Shown here piece by piece: positions 49,374-59,400 of a stretch of DNA of 64,000 bases. The position numbers and the translations under genes were made by a program. This stretch comes from Massilia phosphatilytica (GTDB lineage: Bacteria > Pseudomonadota > Gammaproteobacteria > Burkholderiales > Burkholderiaceae_D). Each line of letters opens with the position of its first letter. Position 1 is the stretch's first letter. Where the stretch lies: NCBI RefSeq assembly GCF_002968015.1, contig NZ_PUIP01000001.1, forward strand, positions 868,001-932,000. Direction: 5' to 3'. The notes under the pieces were generated by a model. The model saw only the letters and a list, made by a program, of their open reading frames with translations, made no database searches and was not told where the DNA came from.

Positions 49374-51569
49374 ATGGAAATCAAGGTCAACTTTCTCGAC
49401 AAGCTGCGTCTGGAAGCCAAGTTCGATGACTTCACGGTCATCGCCGATCAGCCGATCCGGTACAAGGGCGATGGCTCCGCGCCCGGCCCGTTCGACTATT
49501 TTCTGGCCTCGTCGGCCTTGTGCGCGGCGTACTTCGTGAAGTTGTACTGCAACACCCGGAATATCCCGACCGAGAATATTCGCCTGTCGCAGAATAATAT
49601 CGTCGACCCGGAGAACCGTTACCAGCAGATCTTCAAGATCCAGGTCGAGCTGCCGCCGGATATCTCGGAAAAAGACCGCCAGGGGATCCTGCGTTCGATC
49701 GACCGCTGTACCGTGAAAAAAGTGGTACAGGCCGGGCCCGAGTTCGTGATCGAAGAAGTGGAGAACCTGGATGCCGACGCGCAGGCATTGCTGACGTTGC
49801 AGCCTGCCGCCGACGCGGCCACCTATATCCCCGGCAAGGATCTGCCGCTGGAGCAGACCATCGCCAATATGTCGGGGCTGCTGGCGGGCCTCGGCATCAA
49901 GATCGAAATCGCGTCATGGCGCAACATCGTGCCGAACGTGTGGTCGCTGCATATCCGCGACGCCCACTCGCCGATGTGTTTTACCAACGGCAAGGGCGCG
50001 ACCAAGGAAAGCGCGCTGGCATCCGCCCTGGGCGAGTATATCGAACGCATCAGCAACAACCATTTCTATGCCGGCAGCTATTGGGGCGAGGAGATCGCCA
50101 ATGCGGCCTTCGTCCATTATCCGGACGAACGCTGGTTCCAGCCCGGCCCCGACGATGCGCTCCCGGACGGGATCCTCGATGCGTACTGCCGCGCCATCTA
50201 TGACCCGGAAGGCGAATTGCGCGGCTCGCATCTGTACGACACCAACTCGGGCAACGTCGCGCGCGGGATCGTGTCGCTGCCTTACGTGCGGCAGTCGGAT
50301 GGCGAGGTGGTGTATTTCCCGTCCAACCTGATCGAGAATCTCTACGCCAGCAATGGCATGAGCGCCGGTAATACTTTGGCCGAAGCACAGGTGCAATGCC
50401 TGTCCGAGATCTTCGAGCGCGCCGTGAAACGCGAGATCCTGGAAGGCGAGATCGCACTGCCCGACGTGCCGCAGGACGTGCTGGCGAAATACCCGGGCAT
50501 CGTGGCCGGGATCCAGGAGCTGGAAGCGCAGGGCTTTCCGGTGCTGGTCAAGGATGCGTCGCTGGGCGGCGCTTATCCGGTCATGTGCGTGACCCTGATG
50601 AACCCGCGGACGGGCGGCGTCTTCGCGTCGTTCGGCGCGCACCCGAGCTTCGAGGTGGCGCTGGAACGGAGCCTGACGGAACTGCTGCAGGGGCGCAGCT
50701 TCGAAGGCCTGAACGATTTGCCGCAACCGACCTTCGCCAGCGAAGCCGTGACCGAGCCCTATAATTTTGTCGAGCACTTCATCGATTCCAGCGGCGTGGT
50801 GTCGTGGCGCTTTTTCAGCGCCAGGGCGGACCACGATTTCGTCGAGTGGGATTTCACCGCGCAGGGCGAGGATGCCAATGCCGAGGAAGCCGCGACCCTG
50901 CTCGGCATTCTCGAAGACATGGGCAAGGAAGTCTACATGGCGGTGTACGACGAACTTGGCGCCACCGCGTGCCGCATCCTGGTGCCCGGTTACTCGGAAG
51001 TCTACCCGGTCGAAGATCTGGTCTGGGACAACACCAACAAGTCGCTGCTGTTCCGTGAAGACATCCTGAACCTGCACCGCCTGGACGACGACGCCCTCGC
51101 TGCGCTGCTGGAGCGTCTGGAAAACAACGAGCTGGACGAGTATTCCGACATCGCCACCCTGATCGGCATCGAGTTCGACGAGAACACGGAGTGGGGCCAG
51201 CTGACGGTCCTCGAGTTGCGGTTGCTGATCAATATGGCCCTGCAGCAGTTCGAGGAAGCACACGAACTGGTGGGCGCCTTCCTGCAGTACAACGACAACA
51301 CCGTCGAGCGGCGCCTGTTCTACCAGGCGTTGAACGTGGTGCTGGAAGTGGTGCTGGACGACGAGCTGGAACTGGACGATTACGTGGCCAATTTCCGCCG
51401 GATGTACGGCAATCCGCGCATGGACGCGGTGCTGGGTTCGGTCGACGGCAGCGTGCGCTTCCACGGCCTGACGCCGACGAGCATGAAGCTGGAAGGGCTC
51501 GACAGGCATCATCGGTTGATGGACAGCTACAAGAAGCTGCATGCGGCACGGGCCGGACGCCGAATGTGA
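49374..51569 (+). CDS. OsmC-YcaO fusion protein
   Basis: A 731-residue cytoplasmic protein. The OsmC-like domain (1-140) contains DYFLASSALCAAYFVKLYC, with the redox-type Cys of the family, and a second Cys in IDRCTVKK. The YcaO domain (about 165-560) contains GKGATKESALASALGEYIERIS, AEAQVQCLSEIFERAVKREI and ERSLTELLQGR, the ATP-binding stretches of this backbone-activating enzyme family. The C-terminal ~160 residues are helical and TPR-like. The layout matches the stand-alone E. coli YcaO-type group, linked to ribosomal protein S12 beta-methylthiolation, rather than azoline-peptide synthetases, and no precursor peptide or dehydrogenase gene is nearby. ATG 49374 is chosen; ATG 49356 is also in frame. 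Confidence 0.9.
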   Translation: MEIKVNFLDKLRLEAKFDDFTVIADQPIRYKGDGSAPGPFDYFLASSALCAAYFVKLYCNTRNIPTENIRLSQNNIVDPENRYQQIFKIQVELPPDISEKDRQGILRSIDRCTVKKVVQAGPEFVIEEVENLDADAQALLTLQPAADAATYIPGKDLPLEQTIANMSGLLAGLGIKIEIASWRNIVPNVWSLHIRDAHSPMCFTNGKGATKESALASALGEYIERISNNHFYAGSYWGEEIANAAFVHYPDERWFQPGPDDALPDGILDAYCRAIYDPEGELRGSHLYDTNSGNVARGIVSLPYVRQSDGEVVYFPSNLIENLYASNGMSAGNTLAEAQVQCLSEIFERAVKREILEGEIALPDVPQDVLAKYPGIVAGIQELEAQGFPVLVKDASLGGAYPVMCVTLMNPRTGGVFASFGAHPSFEVALERSLTELLQGRSFEGLNDLPQPTFASEAVTEPYNFVEHFIDSSGVVSWRFFSARADHDFVEWDFTAQGEDANAEEAATLLGILEDMGKEVYMAVYDELGATACRILVPGYSEVYPVEDLVWDNTNKSLLFREDILNLHRLDDDALAALLERLENNELDEYSDIATLIGIEFDENTEWGQLTVLELRLLINMALQQFEEAHELVGAFLQYNDNTVERRLFYQALNVVLEVVLDDELELDDYVANFRRMYGNPRMDAVLGSVDGSVRFHGLTPTSMKLEGLDRHHRLMDSYKKLHAARAGRRM

Positions 51570-51690
51570 CGGCCCATGCCGTGATCCGGCGTCGACCGCT
51601 GTTTGTTGTTTGCATGTGACAATGAGTAGTGCCAAAAGGAAATCGTAGGTAACGCGATGCTAAGATGAGCACCTGCCCATCCGCGCATCC

Positions 51691-53280
51691 ATGCAAATCT
51701 TCAACTTCCTCCTGCTGGCCGGTGCCGTCACCGCACTGTTCCTGGCCTCCGTCGCCTGGAGGCGCCGTCACGCCCCCGGCGCACCGGCGCTGATGGCGAT
51801 GCAGCTGAGTGCCGCCTGGTGGCTGACCTGCTACGCACTCCCGTTCGCGCGCCCGTGGCCGGACGACGGCATGTTCCTGCGGATGCGCGTCATTTTCCCG
51901 GCAGTCGTCGCGATCGCGCCGGTCACGCTGGTATTCGTACTGAGCTACACACGGGGCACGAACAAGTGGCGCCTGTCGAGACTCCTGGCGCTGGCCATCG
52001 TCCCTGCCGTCGTGCTTGCGGTCGCGCTGTCGCCGCTGCATGACCTGTGCTTCGGCAGCTGGCGCGGCGTGGCGACGGACAGCATCGTTCAGATGGGCCC
52101 GCTGTTCTGGGTCCATTCCTTGTACAGCTACGTCCTGATCGGAAAATCGGTGCTCGTACTGATGGCCGCGTACGAACAGGGCACGCGGCAGGTACGGCGA
52201 CAGACGCGCATCCTGCTGGGCGCGCTGCTCGTCCCGATGATCTGCAACGCGGGTTTCATCGCCGGCGTGACTCCTCCGGATATCGATCCCACGCCGGTGG
52301 GACTGGTCGCGAGCGGCGTCCTCGTGTCGTTGGCGATGTTCCGCCGGGGCCTGTTCGATCTCGTCGCCGTGGCGCACGAGAAGATCGGTTCGGCGATTAC
52401 CGACGGGGTCATCGTGATCGATGCGCAGCGGCGTATCGTCGAAAGCAATGCGGCGATCAAGAGAATCTTTGAGATCGACCGGCCGGTCAAGGCGGGCCGG
52501 TTGCTCGGCGAGCAATTGGCGGAACTGGATGAACACGTGGCCCGCCCCGGCAATGCGCCGACGACGACGGAGTTCGTGCATGGCAGTGACCAGCACCTCG
52601 AACTGCGTACGTTCGCCATCTGCGCCGACGACGGCAATACGATCGGCGCCGTCCTGATCGTCCGCGACGTCACCGAAGCCAGGACCACGTCGCTCGCCCT
52701 CGAGCAGGCAAACGCGCAGCTCAAGGCGCAACTGGACACGATCAAGTCCATGCAGGCGCAGTTGCAGGAGCAGGTCATCCGCGATCCCTTGACTGGCCTC
52801 TACAACCGCCTGTACCTGGCGGACGCGCTGGCCCGCGAGCTGACATGCAGTGCGCGGAGCCAGGGTTCGTTCGCGGTCGTCATGATCGATGTCGATCATT
52901 TCAAGTCGGTCAATGACGTGTACGGCCATGCGCTCGGCGACGCGATGCTGCGCGCGCTCGGGAGCCTGCTCCGGCAACAGGTCAGGCCGTCCGATTCGCC
53001 ATGCCGCTATGGCGGCGAAGAGTTCGTCGTCGTCATGCGCGACGTGACGCTCGACCTGGCCATCAGCCGTATCGACGAATTGCGGGTCGCGTTTGCGGCG
53101 CTGCGTTTTGCATCCAACGGCCTCGAGGTCAGCCGGACGTTCTCGGCCGGCGTCGCGGTGTTCCCGCTGCATGGCCGTGACGAAGCGACGCTGCTTGCGG
53201 CGGCCGATGCGGCGCTGTATGCCGCCAAGGCGGCCGGCAGGAACCAGGTGTGCGCGGCATCCGTGCACGTCGAGTCGTGA
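51691..53280 (+). CDS. membrane diguanylate cyclase (7TM-PAS-GGDEF)
   Basis: A 529-residue cyclic-di-GMP synthase. Seven predicted helices (about 1-225) form a histidine-kinase-type N-terminal 7TM sensor. A PAS domain (about 228-345; EKIGSAITDGVIVIDAQRRI) and a short coiled coil lead to the GGDEF domain (about 365-525). The active site is RYGGEEFVVV (GGEEF at about 441-445). The product-inhibition I-site RxxD (RPSD) is five residues upstream, so feedback control is expected. It would make c-di-GMP from two GTP and promote biofilm or matrix production. It is convergent with the giant-protein operon, 12 bases between stops. Confidence 0.93.
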   Translation: MQIFNFLLLAGAVTALFLASVAWRRRHAPGAPALMAMQLSAAWWLTCYALPFARPWPDDGMFLRMRVIFPAVVAIAPVTLVFVLSYTRGTNKWRLSRLLALAIVPAVVLAVALSPLHDLCFGSWRGVATDSIVQMGPLFWVHSLYSYVLIGKSVLVLMAAYEQGTRQVRRQTRILLGALLVPMICNAGFIAGVTPPDIDPTPVGLVASGVLVSLAMFRRGLFDLVAVAHEKIGSAITDGVIVIDAQRRIVESNAAIKRIFEIDRPVKAGRLLGEQLAELDEHVARPGNAPTTTEFVHGSDQHLELRTFAICADDGNTIGAVLIVRDVTEARTTSLALEQANAQLKAQLDTIKSMQAQLQEQVIRDPLTGLYNRLYLADALARELTCSARSQGSFAVVMIDVDHFKSVNDVYGHALGDAMLRALGSLLRQQVRPSDSPCRYGGEEFVVVMRDVTLDLAISRIDELRVAFAALRFASNGLEVSRTFSAGVAVFPLHGRDEATLLAAADAALYAAKAAGRNQVCAASVHVES

Positions 53281-53292
53281 TCCCGCCGGCCC

Positions 53293-56200
53293 TCACGCCT
53301 TGGCCAGGAAACCCGTCAGCGTGTCGAACAGCTTCATCCCATCCGTTCCATCCGGATCGGCTTCGTCCACGGTAGCCGGCATCACATCCGGGTTATAACC
53401 CTCCCACAGCGGCTTGATCAAACCCGCGCCGCCTTCGCCCAGCAGATTGCGCACGACGCCGAACGCGGTGCGCGGCAGTTCCAGCGCGGCCCATTCCGCG
53501 CTCGCGTTGGCGGGACCCGTCCCGACCGGCACGCCGAGCCGCGTGGCCATCAGCGCGCGGCGGAACTGACGTAGCTTCTTCGAATAGGCGTCCTCGATCA
53601 CGCGGTCGAACGAGACCAGGTCGGCGGCGCCGTCGAACGTCATGCCGCGCCGCCGGAAGTGGCTCGTGCCGACCAGGGCGTAAACGTCGTCGACGATCAC
53701 GACCGAACTGCGGATCGCGGTCGCGCGGCCGGGGAAGCCGAGCGGGTGGAACACGGCCAGCCGGTCGCTGATGATGCCCGGGAATTTCGATACGAGCGCC
53801 TTGCGCGCCCCGATCGCCTGCTGGACGAAGGTCTCGAAGTTCATCGGCGGCCCGCTGTGCGCGAAATCGGTGTCCCACGGCAGGGCCACCACCACGCGCA
53901 GGTCGCGGTGATCCGTCATGCGGTCGATGATGACCTGGGCCAGGTCGAGCATGTGGGCGGGCGTCCCGCCGTTGTCGGCGGCCGTCGGCGCGAACTGCGC
54001 GCCTTCGATGTAGATGAGCTCACGCGCTTCGCCCAGCGCGCGCCGCAGCGACCACAGCGCGTCGCGCCGGCCGCGTTTCGCCACCCAGTATTCGCGCCGG
54101 ATCTCGCGCAGCAGCCGGTCGCCGTTCGGCGAGCTGATGGTCGGCGGCGTGCCGCCCGGATTGACGGCGTTCGAGACCTTGTTGACGAGGTCCTGCACCG
54201 TCGTCGGACTGTCGAAGGCCGATTCCGGCGCCAGCGACAGCTCGGGCGTGTCGCACACGGCGGCGATGGTCTGCAGCGCCGCACCCATGCCCGTCCCCGC
54301 GTCGGGGGCCGCATCGTCCGGCGGCGTGGCCGGCTCGTTCATGTTGTCGCCGGCGCCGTACAGGATCCAGCCGTCCAGCAGTGTCGGCGCGCCGGGGAAG
54401 GGCAGCGGCGGCTTGGCGCGGCGCAGCGCGTGCCACGCGAAGTCGTAGGCCAGCGCGCCCGTCACGCGCGCGCCCGCCGCATGGATGTCCGGGCCCGCCG
54501 GGTTGCCGGGGTTGCCCTGCGTGTGCTGGGCGGAGCGCGACTCCGGCATCCAGCGCGCGCCCGTCACGACGGCCTGCCAGGACAGGGCGCCGTTGCTGGC
54601 GCCGGCATCGGGCACGCCGGCCGCGACGATCGTCTCGAAGCGCGCCATCAGCGGCAGGCGCGGACCGACCCGCGGCACGCTCTCGGACGCGAGGCTGCGC
54701 GACAGCGCCGCCAGCGTACCGCCGCTGGCGGCGGGCGTCGTGCGGGGGAGGCCGAACAGCGGCACTGGACACCAGCCCTGCATCTCGGGCGGCACGAGCG
54801 GCAGGCGGTCGGTGCCGCCGAACGTGTTCACGGGCGGCGCGACGGGCGCACCGACGGGCACGCGGATGCCGCTCCACAGCTTGCGCTGGCCTCCGCGCAC
54901 CGTCACGACGATGTCCACGTCGACCTGGATACCGGGGCTGTGCGGATCGCCGGGGCTCAGGCCGAACGGATTCGTCAACAGGATCGCGACGTCGTTGGCG
55001 CCGTCCGCCAGCGCCGCGCCGCCGTCGCCGCGCACGAACGAAGGTTGCTTGCCGATGCTGGGGATCTCGGCGAAGCGCCGCGCGTACACGCGAATGTGCG
55101 CATCCTTCGGCGCGGCCGCCGCCTTCACGGTGAAGACGACGTCGGGCGACGCGGGGCCCGCCCACGCGGCGCTCGCGCCCTGGCCGGGCGACACGCTCGT
55201 GGCCGCACCCGGTGGGGGCGGTGGCGGCGGCGGCGGAAACGCGGGCCACGCGACCGTCGTGCCGGGCGCCGGCGCGGGCGGCAGGCCGAACGCGGCGAAG
55301 GCGGGCGAGCAGGCGTAGACGAGGCCCGTGCCGGCCGCCTGAAAACGGGCCAGCACGCCGTCCGCGAGCGCCCACGTGTTGACGCCGTCGACCGCGTAGT
55401 CGATCGCGACGCGGTCGCGCACTTTCGGCACCAGGTCGGCCGGCGTCGTGCCGTCGTCGCCGGGAATGCCGTTGCGCGGCGCGGCGTCGCGGTTGCCCAG
55501 CAAGTGCCACCCCGGATCGACCACGACCACGCGCAGGAACTGGCGCGCCAGCGTCGGTCCCGTCGTGCCGGGGAACGGCGGCGAAGGCAATGCGGCGGGC
55601 AGCACCGGCATGGCCAGCGGCGTGCGGTCCAGCGTGCCCCGCGTCGCGAAGCCGAAGCGCAGCACGCCGTTGTCGCCGGTGCCCGCCGCGATGGTCTGGT
55701 TGGCCGCCAGCGTGGCGTAGCCGGTCGCATGGTTGACCGGCGTGGTGGATGCGTCGGGCGAGACGACATTCATCACGTTGGCGGGCCGCGTGGGCTGGTA
55801 CAGGTTGCCGTGCAGGTCGGCGAACTGCACGAGGATCGCGGCGCTGGTGGGCAGCGCGGCGATGGCGGTCAGGCCACCGGCGTCGCCGGCCGTGCCGGGC
55901 GCTTTCGGATAGCGCAGTCCCGGCAGGCCCTGGACCAGGTCGGCGAACATGGCCGCCACCGCGACCGGGCAGATGATGAGGCCGCGCGCGTCGTGGAACG
56001 AGACCACCAGCGACGCCGGCAGGGAGCCGTCCTTCGGCGGGGGAACCGGATCGCCGGCTTCGATGCGGCGCGGCGTCTCGTCCGGCGGGGACGTGAGCCG
56101 GAACAGCATGGCGACAGGCAGCGGATGCACGAGCGTGCCGCCGTTGGCATAGCGGGCACTGGCGACACGGAACAGGCGCTGCTGCGCGTGCGGATGCAGC

Positions 56201-56460
56201 CGGATCACGCCGCAGAACGCATCGATCGGCTGGCCCTGCGCATCGGTGAACTCGTTGCCGTGCGTGTGCCACGTGAGCATGCCGCCGAACGGACACTCCG
56301 CATTCGTCAGCGCCAGCGTCAGCGCGACCGGATCGAACGTGGGCGCCGCCGTCGTGGACCAGCGCGGCGCCAGCTGCAGGCCCGTCAGGCCGAGCGCTTC
56401 GAGGCCGTCGGCCTGCAGGCGGTTCTGCGCCTGCGCAGTGGTGAACTGGGTGATGTTCAT
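53293..56460 (-). CDS. giant protein with degenerate phospholipase D-like C-terminus
   Basis: A 1055-residue protein without signal peptide. The N-terminal ~400 residues are of unknown fold and rich in Pro/Ala. A nine-proline run occurs near residue 410. The last ~270 residues resemble a phospholipase D half: AREL-IYIEGAQF, then RSSVVIVDDVYALVGTSHFRRRG. In active enzymes this last stretch begins HxKxxxxD; here His is replaced by Arg and Lys by Ser, so catalysis is unlikely unless another site is used. It is the last gene of the operon, 15 bases after the previous stop. It may be a structural or binding component of a large assembly. Function unknown. Confidence 0.75.
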   Translation of the reverse strand: MNITQFTTAQAQNRLQADGLEALGLTGLQLAPRWSTTAAPTFDPVALTLALTNAECPFGGMLTWHTHGNEFTDAQGQPIDAFCGVIRLHPHAQQRLFRVASARYANGGTLVHPLPVAMLFRLTSPPDETPRRIEAGDPVPPPKDGSLPASLVVSFHDARGLIICPVAVAAMFADLVQGLPGLRYPKAPGTAGDAGGLTAIAALPTSAAILVQFADLHGNLYQPTRPANVMNVVSPDASTTPVNHATGYATLAANQTIAAGTGDNGVLRFGFATRGTLDRTPLAMPVLPAALPSPPFPGTTGPTLARQFLRVVVVDPGWHLLGNRDAAPRNGIPGDDGTTPADLVPKVRDRVAIDYAVDGVNTWALADGVLARFQAAGTGLVYACSPAFAAFGLPPAPAPGTTVAWPAFPPPPPPPPPGAATSVSPGQGASAAWAGPASPDVVFTVKAAAAPKDAHIRVYARRFAEIPSIGKQPSFVRGDGGAALADGANDVAILLTNPFGLSPGDPHSPGIQVDVDIVVTVRGGQRKLWSGIRVPVGAPVAPPVNTFGGTDRLPLVPPEMQGWCPVPLFGLPRTTPAASGGTLAALSRSLASESVPRVGPRLPLMARFETIVAAGVPDAGASNGALSWQAVVTGARWMPESRSAQHTQGNPGNPAGPDIHAAGARVTGALAYDFAWHALRRAKPPLPFPGAPTLLDGWILYGAGDNMNEPATPPDDAAPDAGTGMGAALQTIAAVCDTPELSLAPESAFDSPTTVQDLVNKVSNAVNPGGTPPTISSPNGDRLLREIRREYWVAKRGRRDALWSLRRALGEARELIYIEGAQFAPTAADNGGTPAHMLDLAQVIIDRMTDHRDLRVVVALPWDTDFAHSGPPMNFETFVQQAIGARKALVSKFPGIISDRLAVFHPLGFPGRATAIRSSVVIVDDVYALVGTSHFRRRGMTFDGAADLVSFDRVIEDAYSKKLRQFRRALMATRLGVPVGTGPANASAEWAALELPRTAFGVVRNLLGEGGAGLIKPLWEGYNPDVMPATVDEADPDGTDGMKLFDTLTGFLAKA

Positions 56461-56475
56461 GGTAGCCCGTCCTGT

Positions 56476-59400
56476 TTATGTCGCGACCTGTTCGGCAAAG
56501 CGCCCGTCCGGCGCCGTGATGCGCACGGTGACGCTCGCCACCGCGCCGTTGAACGTCAGGCCGTAGCTGGTCGCGCCGTGCGCGCTGTTCAGGCGGACCA
56601 GTTGCCACGGCTGGCCGGGCAGCGGCGGCTTGCCGGCCACCGGCACGTCCGCCAGCGCCATCTCGATCACCGTCACGTGGCCGGGCAGCTTGATGATGGG
56701 GCCGCGCACCACGTCCAGCGTCTCCAGCGCCACCTCGCGCTTGGCGAGGATGGCCGCCACGCCGTGCGGCTGCACGATGGGATGCGGCACCGGCGTGAGG
56801 ATCGGTTTCTTCGGCGCGGCGACGGTGACCTTGATCGTGTACTTGCCGCCCGCCCGCGGCGGGATCGGCGCGCTGGAGCGCCATGTGGCGTTCACCACGT
56901 TCGGCTTCACGACGTGCATTTCCAGGTCCAGTACGTCCGGCGCCGGATCGACCGGACCGGACGCCACGGTGAGCACGCGCTCAGTGCTGCGTCCGAGCGG
57001 ATCGGTCAGGCGCACCACCACGGCCACGCGGTCGTCGACCGAGCCGCGCCTGAGCCGCACCGCGTACTGCGTGGCGCTGGTGCGCCATGTGCCGCTCGCC
57101 GGGGACGCGGGCGGCGCGGCGGGGACGGCCTGGAGCTCGAACGCTTCCAGCAGCAGCGGGTCCGGGGCGGATTTCGAGGGGCCGCTCAGCACCTGCGCAT
57201 CGACCGTCAGCCTGTGCGGCCCCAACGCCGTCTTCGCGACCGGCGCGGTGCTGGTGAAATGCACCAGCACGTCCTGCAGCGGGCCGCCGGGCCACTCGGC
57301 CGTGAGCGGCGAGAGGTTCGGCGGGCCATCGGGGGGGATCACGACCGACATCGCGTTCGACGGCGGCGAGCGGCCCGGCAGCAGGGCACGGTCCGGGTCC
57401 GGGTGTGCCCAGGCGACGGCGCGGTACCACACTTTTTTCCAGGAGCCGTCCGGCTTGTCGGTACCGGTCGCGTCGGCCAGCGCGGCGGCGTCGCCCTCCA
57501 GGCCGTGCACGGTCCAGCCGCCACCGGTCGCTTGGATGGTGGCGACGGGCGGCCCCATGGTGTCCAGTTCCATCGCGGCCGCCTCGACGCGCGTGCGGAA
57601 CAGCTGGTAGCGCGCGACGCGGGCGCCGGGCTGGCTCGCGAGGTCGACCTGCACCGCGAACTTCGGCGTCGCAACCGGCTGGTCGAGGCGGCGGATTTCC
57701 AGCCGCGGCGCGGCCGGCGTCGCGATGTCCGCTGCCGCGATGGCGACGACGCGCTGCTCGTTGTCGGCCGGCGCGGGCCAGTTGGATTCGACGTTGCCCG
57801 CATTGACCGCCACCATCGTGAACAAATGGATCTCCCTCGTCCCGCGCGGCAGCACCAGGTCGGCCGACGTGTCGGGCTGCGCCTTCGTGTTCACGCGCGT
57901 GAACAGGGCGCGGAAGTTGTCGGTGGACGCGGCGAGGCAGTCGCGCAGGAAGGCCAGCCGCTCCGTGTACGTCAGGGTCGGGTCGGGCGCAGGATGGTCC
58001 GGGTCGCCCACCTTCGCGAGGATCGCGCTCTCGCTCGTCGTGTAGATGAAATAGCCCGTCGCGCCGGCGGCGGGCGCCCACGACACGCGCGCGTGGTGCT
58101 CGCCGCGCGCGTCCGCCAGGCTGGCGCGCTTGACGATTTCCGGCGGCTCGGGCGCGGGCGGGATCGGGTCGGACGCGTAGGCGATGTTCGGCCCCGGCTC
58201 AGTCGCGGAGCCCGAGACCAGCGGCGCCAGCCAGGCGCTGTCGCGCAGGGGCTGGGCGCGTTCGCGTACCCGCGTCCACACGGCCACGCCGATGTGGCCG
58301 ATGGCGTTGTAGTCGAGCTGGAAGCCGGAGATGTTGATGCGATAGCGGCGCACGTCGTCCGCGCCGACGGGACCCGGCGCGACGAGGTTGCCGTCGATGT
58401 CGAAGTAGTCGACGGTGACGCCGGGCGGCAGCGGAGAGACCTGGTCGCCGCTGACCGGCAGCACGAGCGGCGTTGCGGGCGGCACGGCGAGCGACGTCTG
58501 CAGCCCGGCCGGCAGGGTCGTGTCGGGCGGCGGCGTGTGGGCGCGCTGGGGCGCCGCGAACAGGCGGCCGCGCAGCTCGATCTGCAGCGGCCTCCTGACT
58601 TCCCAATCCCACGCCAGTTCCACCGTCAGGGTGCCGGCGCACACGCGGCCCGACACGGGCACCGCGGCGTCCAGCGCACAGCGCAGCACGCGTGGCCGGT
58701 CCAGCGCCGGCTGCTGGTCGGCATGGTCGACCGTGCCCCACACCGACCACTGGCCCCAGATGTCCTGCAGCGCCACGCCGTAGCGCAGCGCGAGGCCGGC
58801 CGCCGTCAGCGGCAGCACGAGCGAGCCGTCCACGGCCGAGTGGCGTGTCGTCTCCTTGTCCTTCGCGCTGTTGGCGAGGGTGATGGGCGCGAGGCCGCCG
58901 CTGGGTCGCGGCCGCATGATCGCGTCGGCCGCGACGGCGGGCGTGACCGGGTTGGCGCGCGCGAACGCGAAGCTGGAGGTGGTCAGCAGCTTGAAGCGCG
59001 GCAGGCGGTCCCACGAGACGCGCGCGGCGGCGGTCCACGGCTGGTCGGCCGCATGCGGGCGGCTGTGCGATTGCGCCTGGGCCTGCAGGGCGTTCGGCGC
59101 CGGCGGGCGCACGGGAGGCGGCGCGCCGATCGCCAGCGCGGCCATTTCCAGCGGGCCGGAGGTGCCGTCCATGCCCTTGTCCCATGTTGCCGTCACCATG
59201 AAGTCCATCATGCGGCTGGGGATCGCGACCGCGCCCGGCGTCACCGAGCCGCCGGACGTGACCTGAGCGGCCGGGTAGGCGGTACCGAAGCCCAGCGCCA
59301 GCGCGAGCAGCGGGTCGCTGCCGGCGGCGACGAACGTCAGGCCCAGCGGCGGCAGGCTGGCTGTGGACGGATCGCCCAGCGTGCCGCCCGCGCCGCTCGG

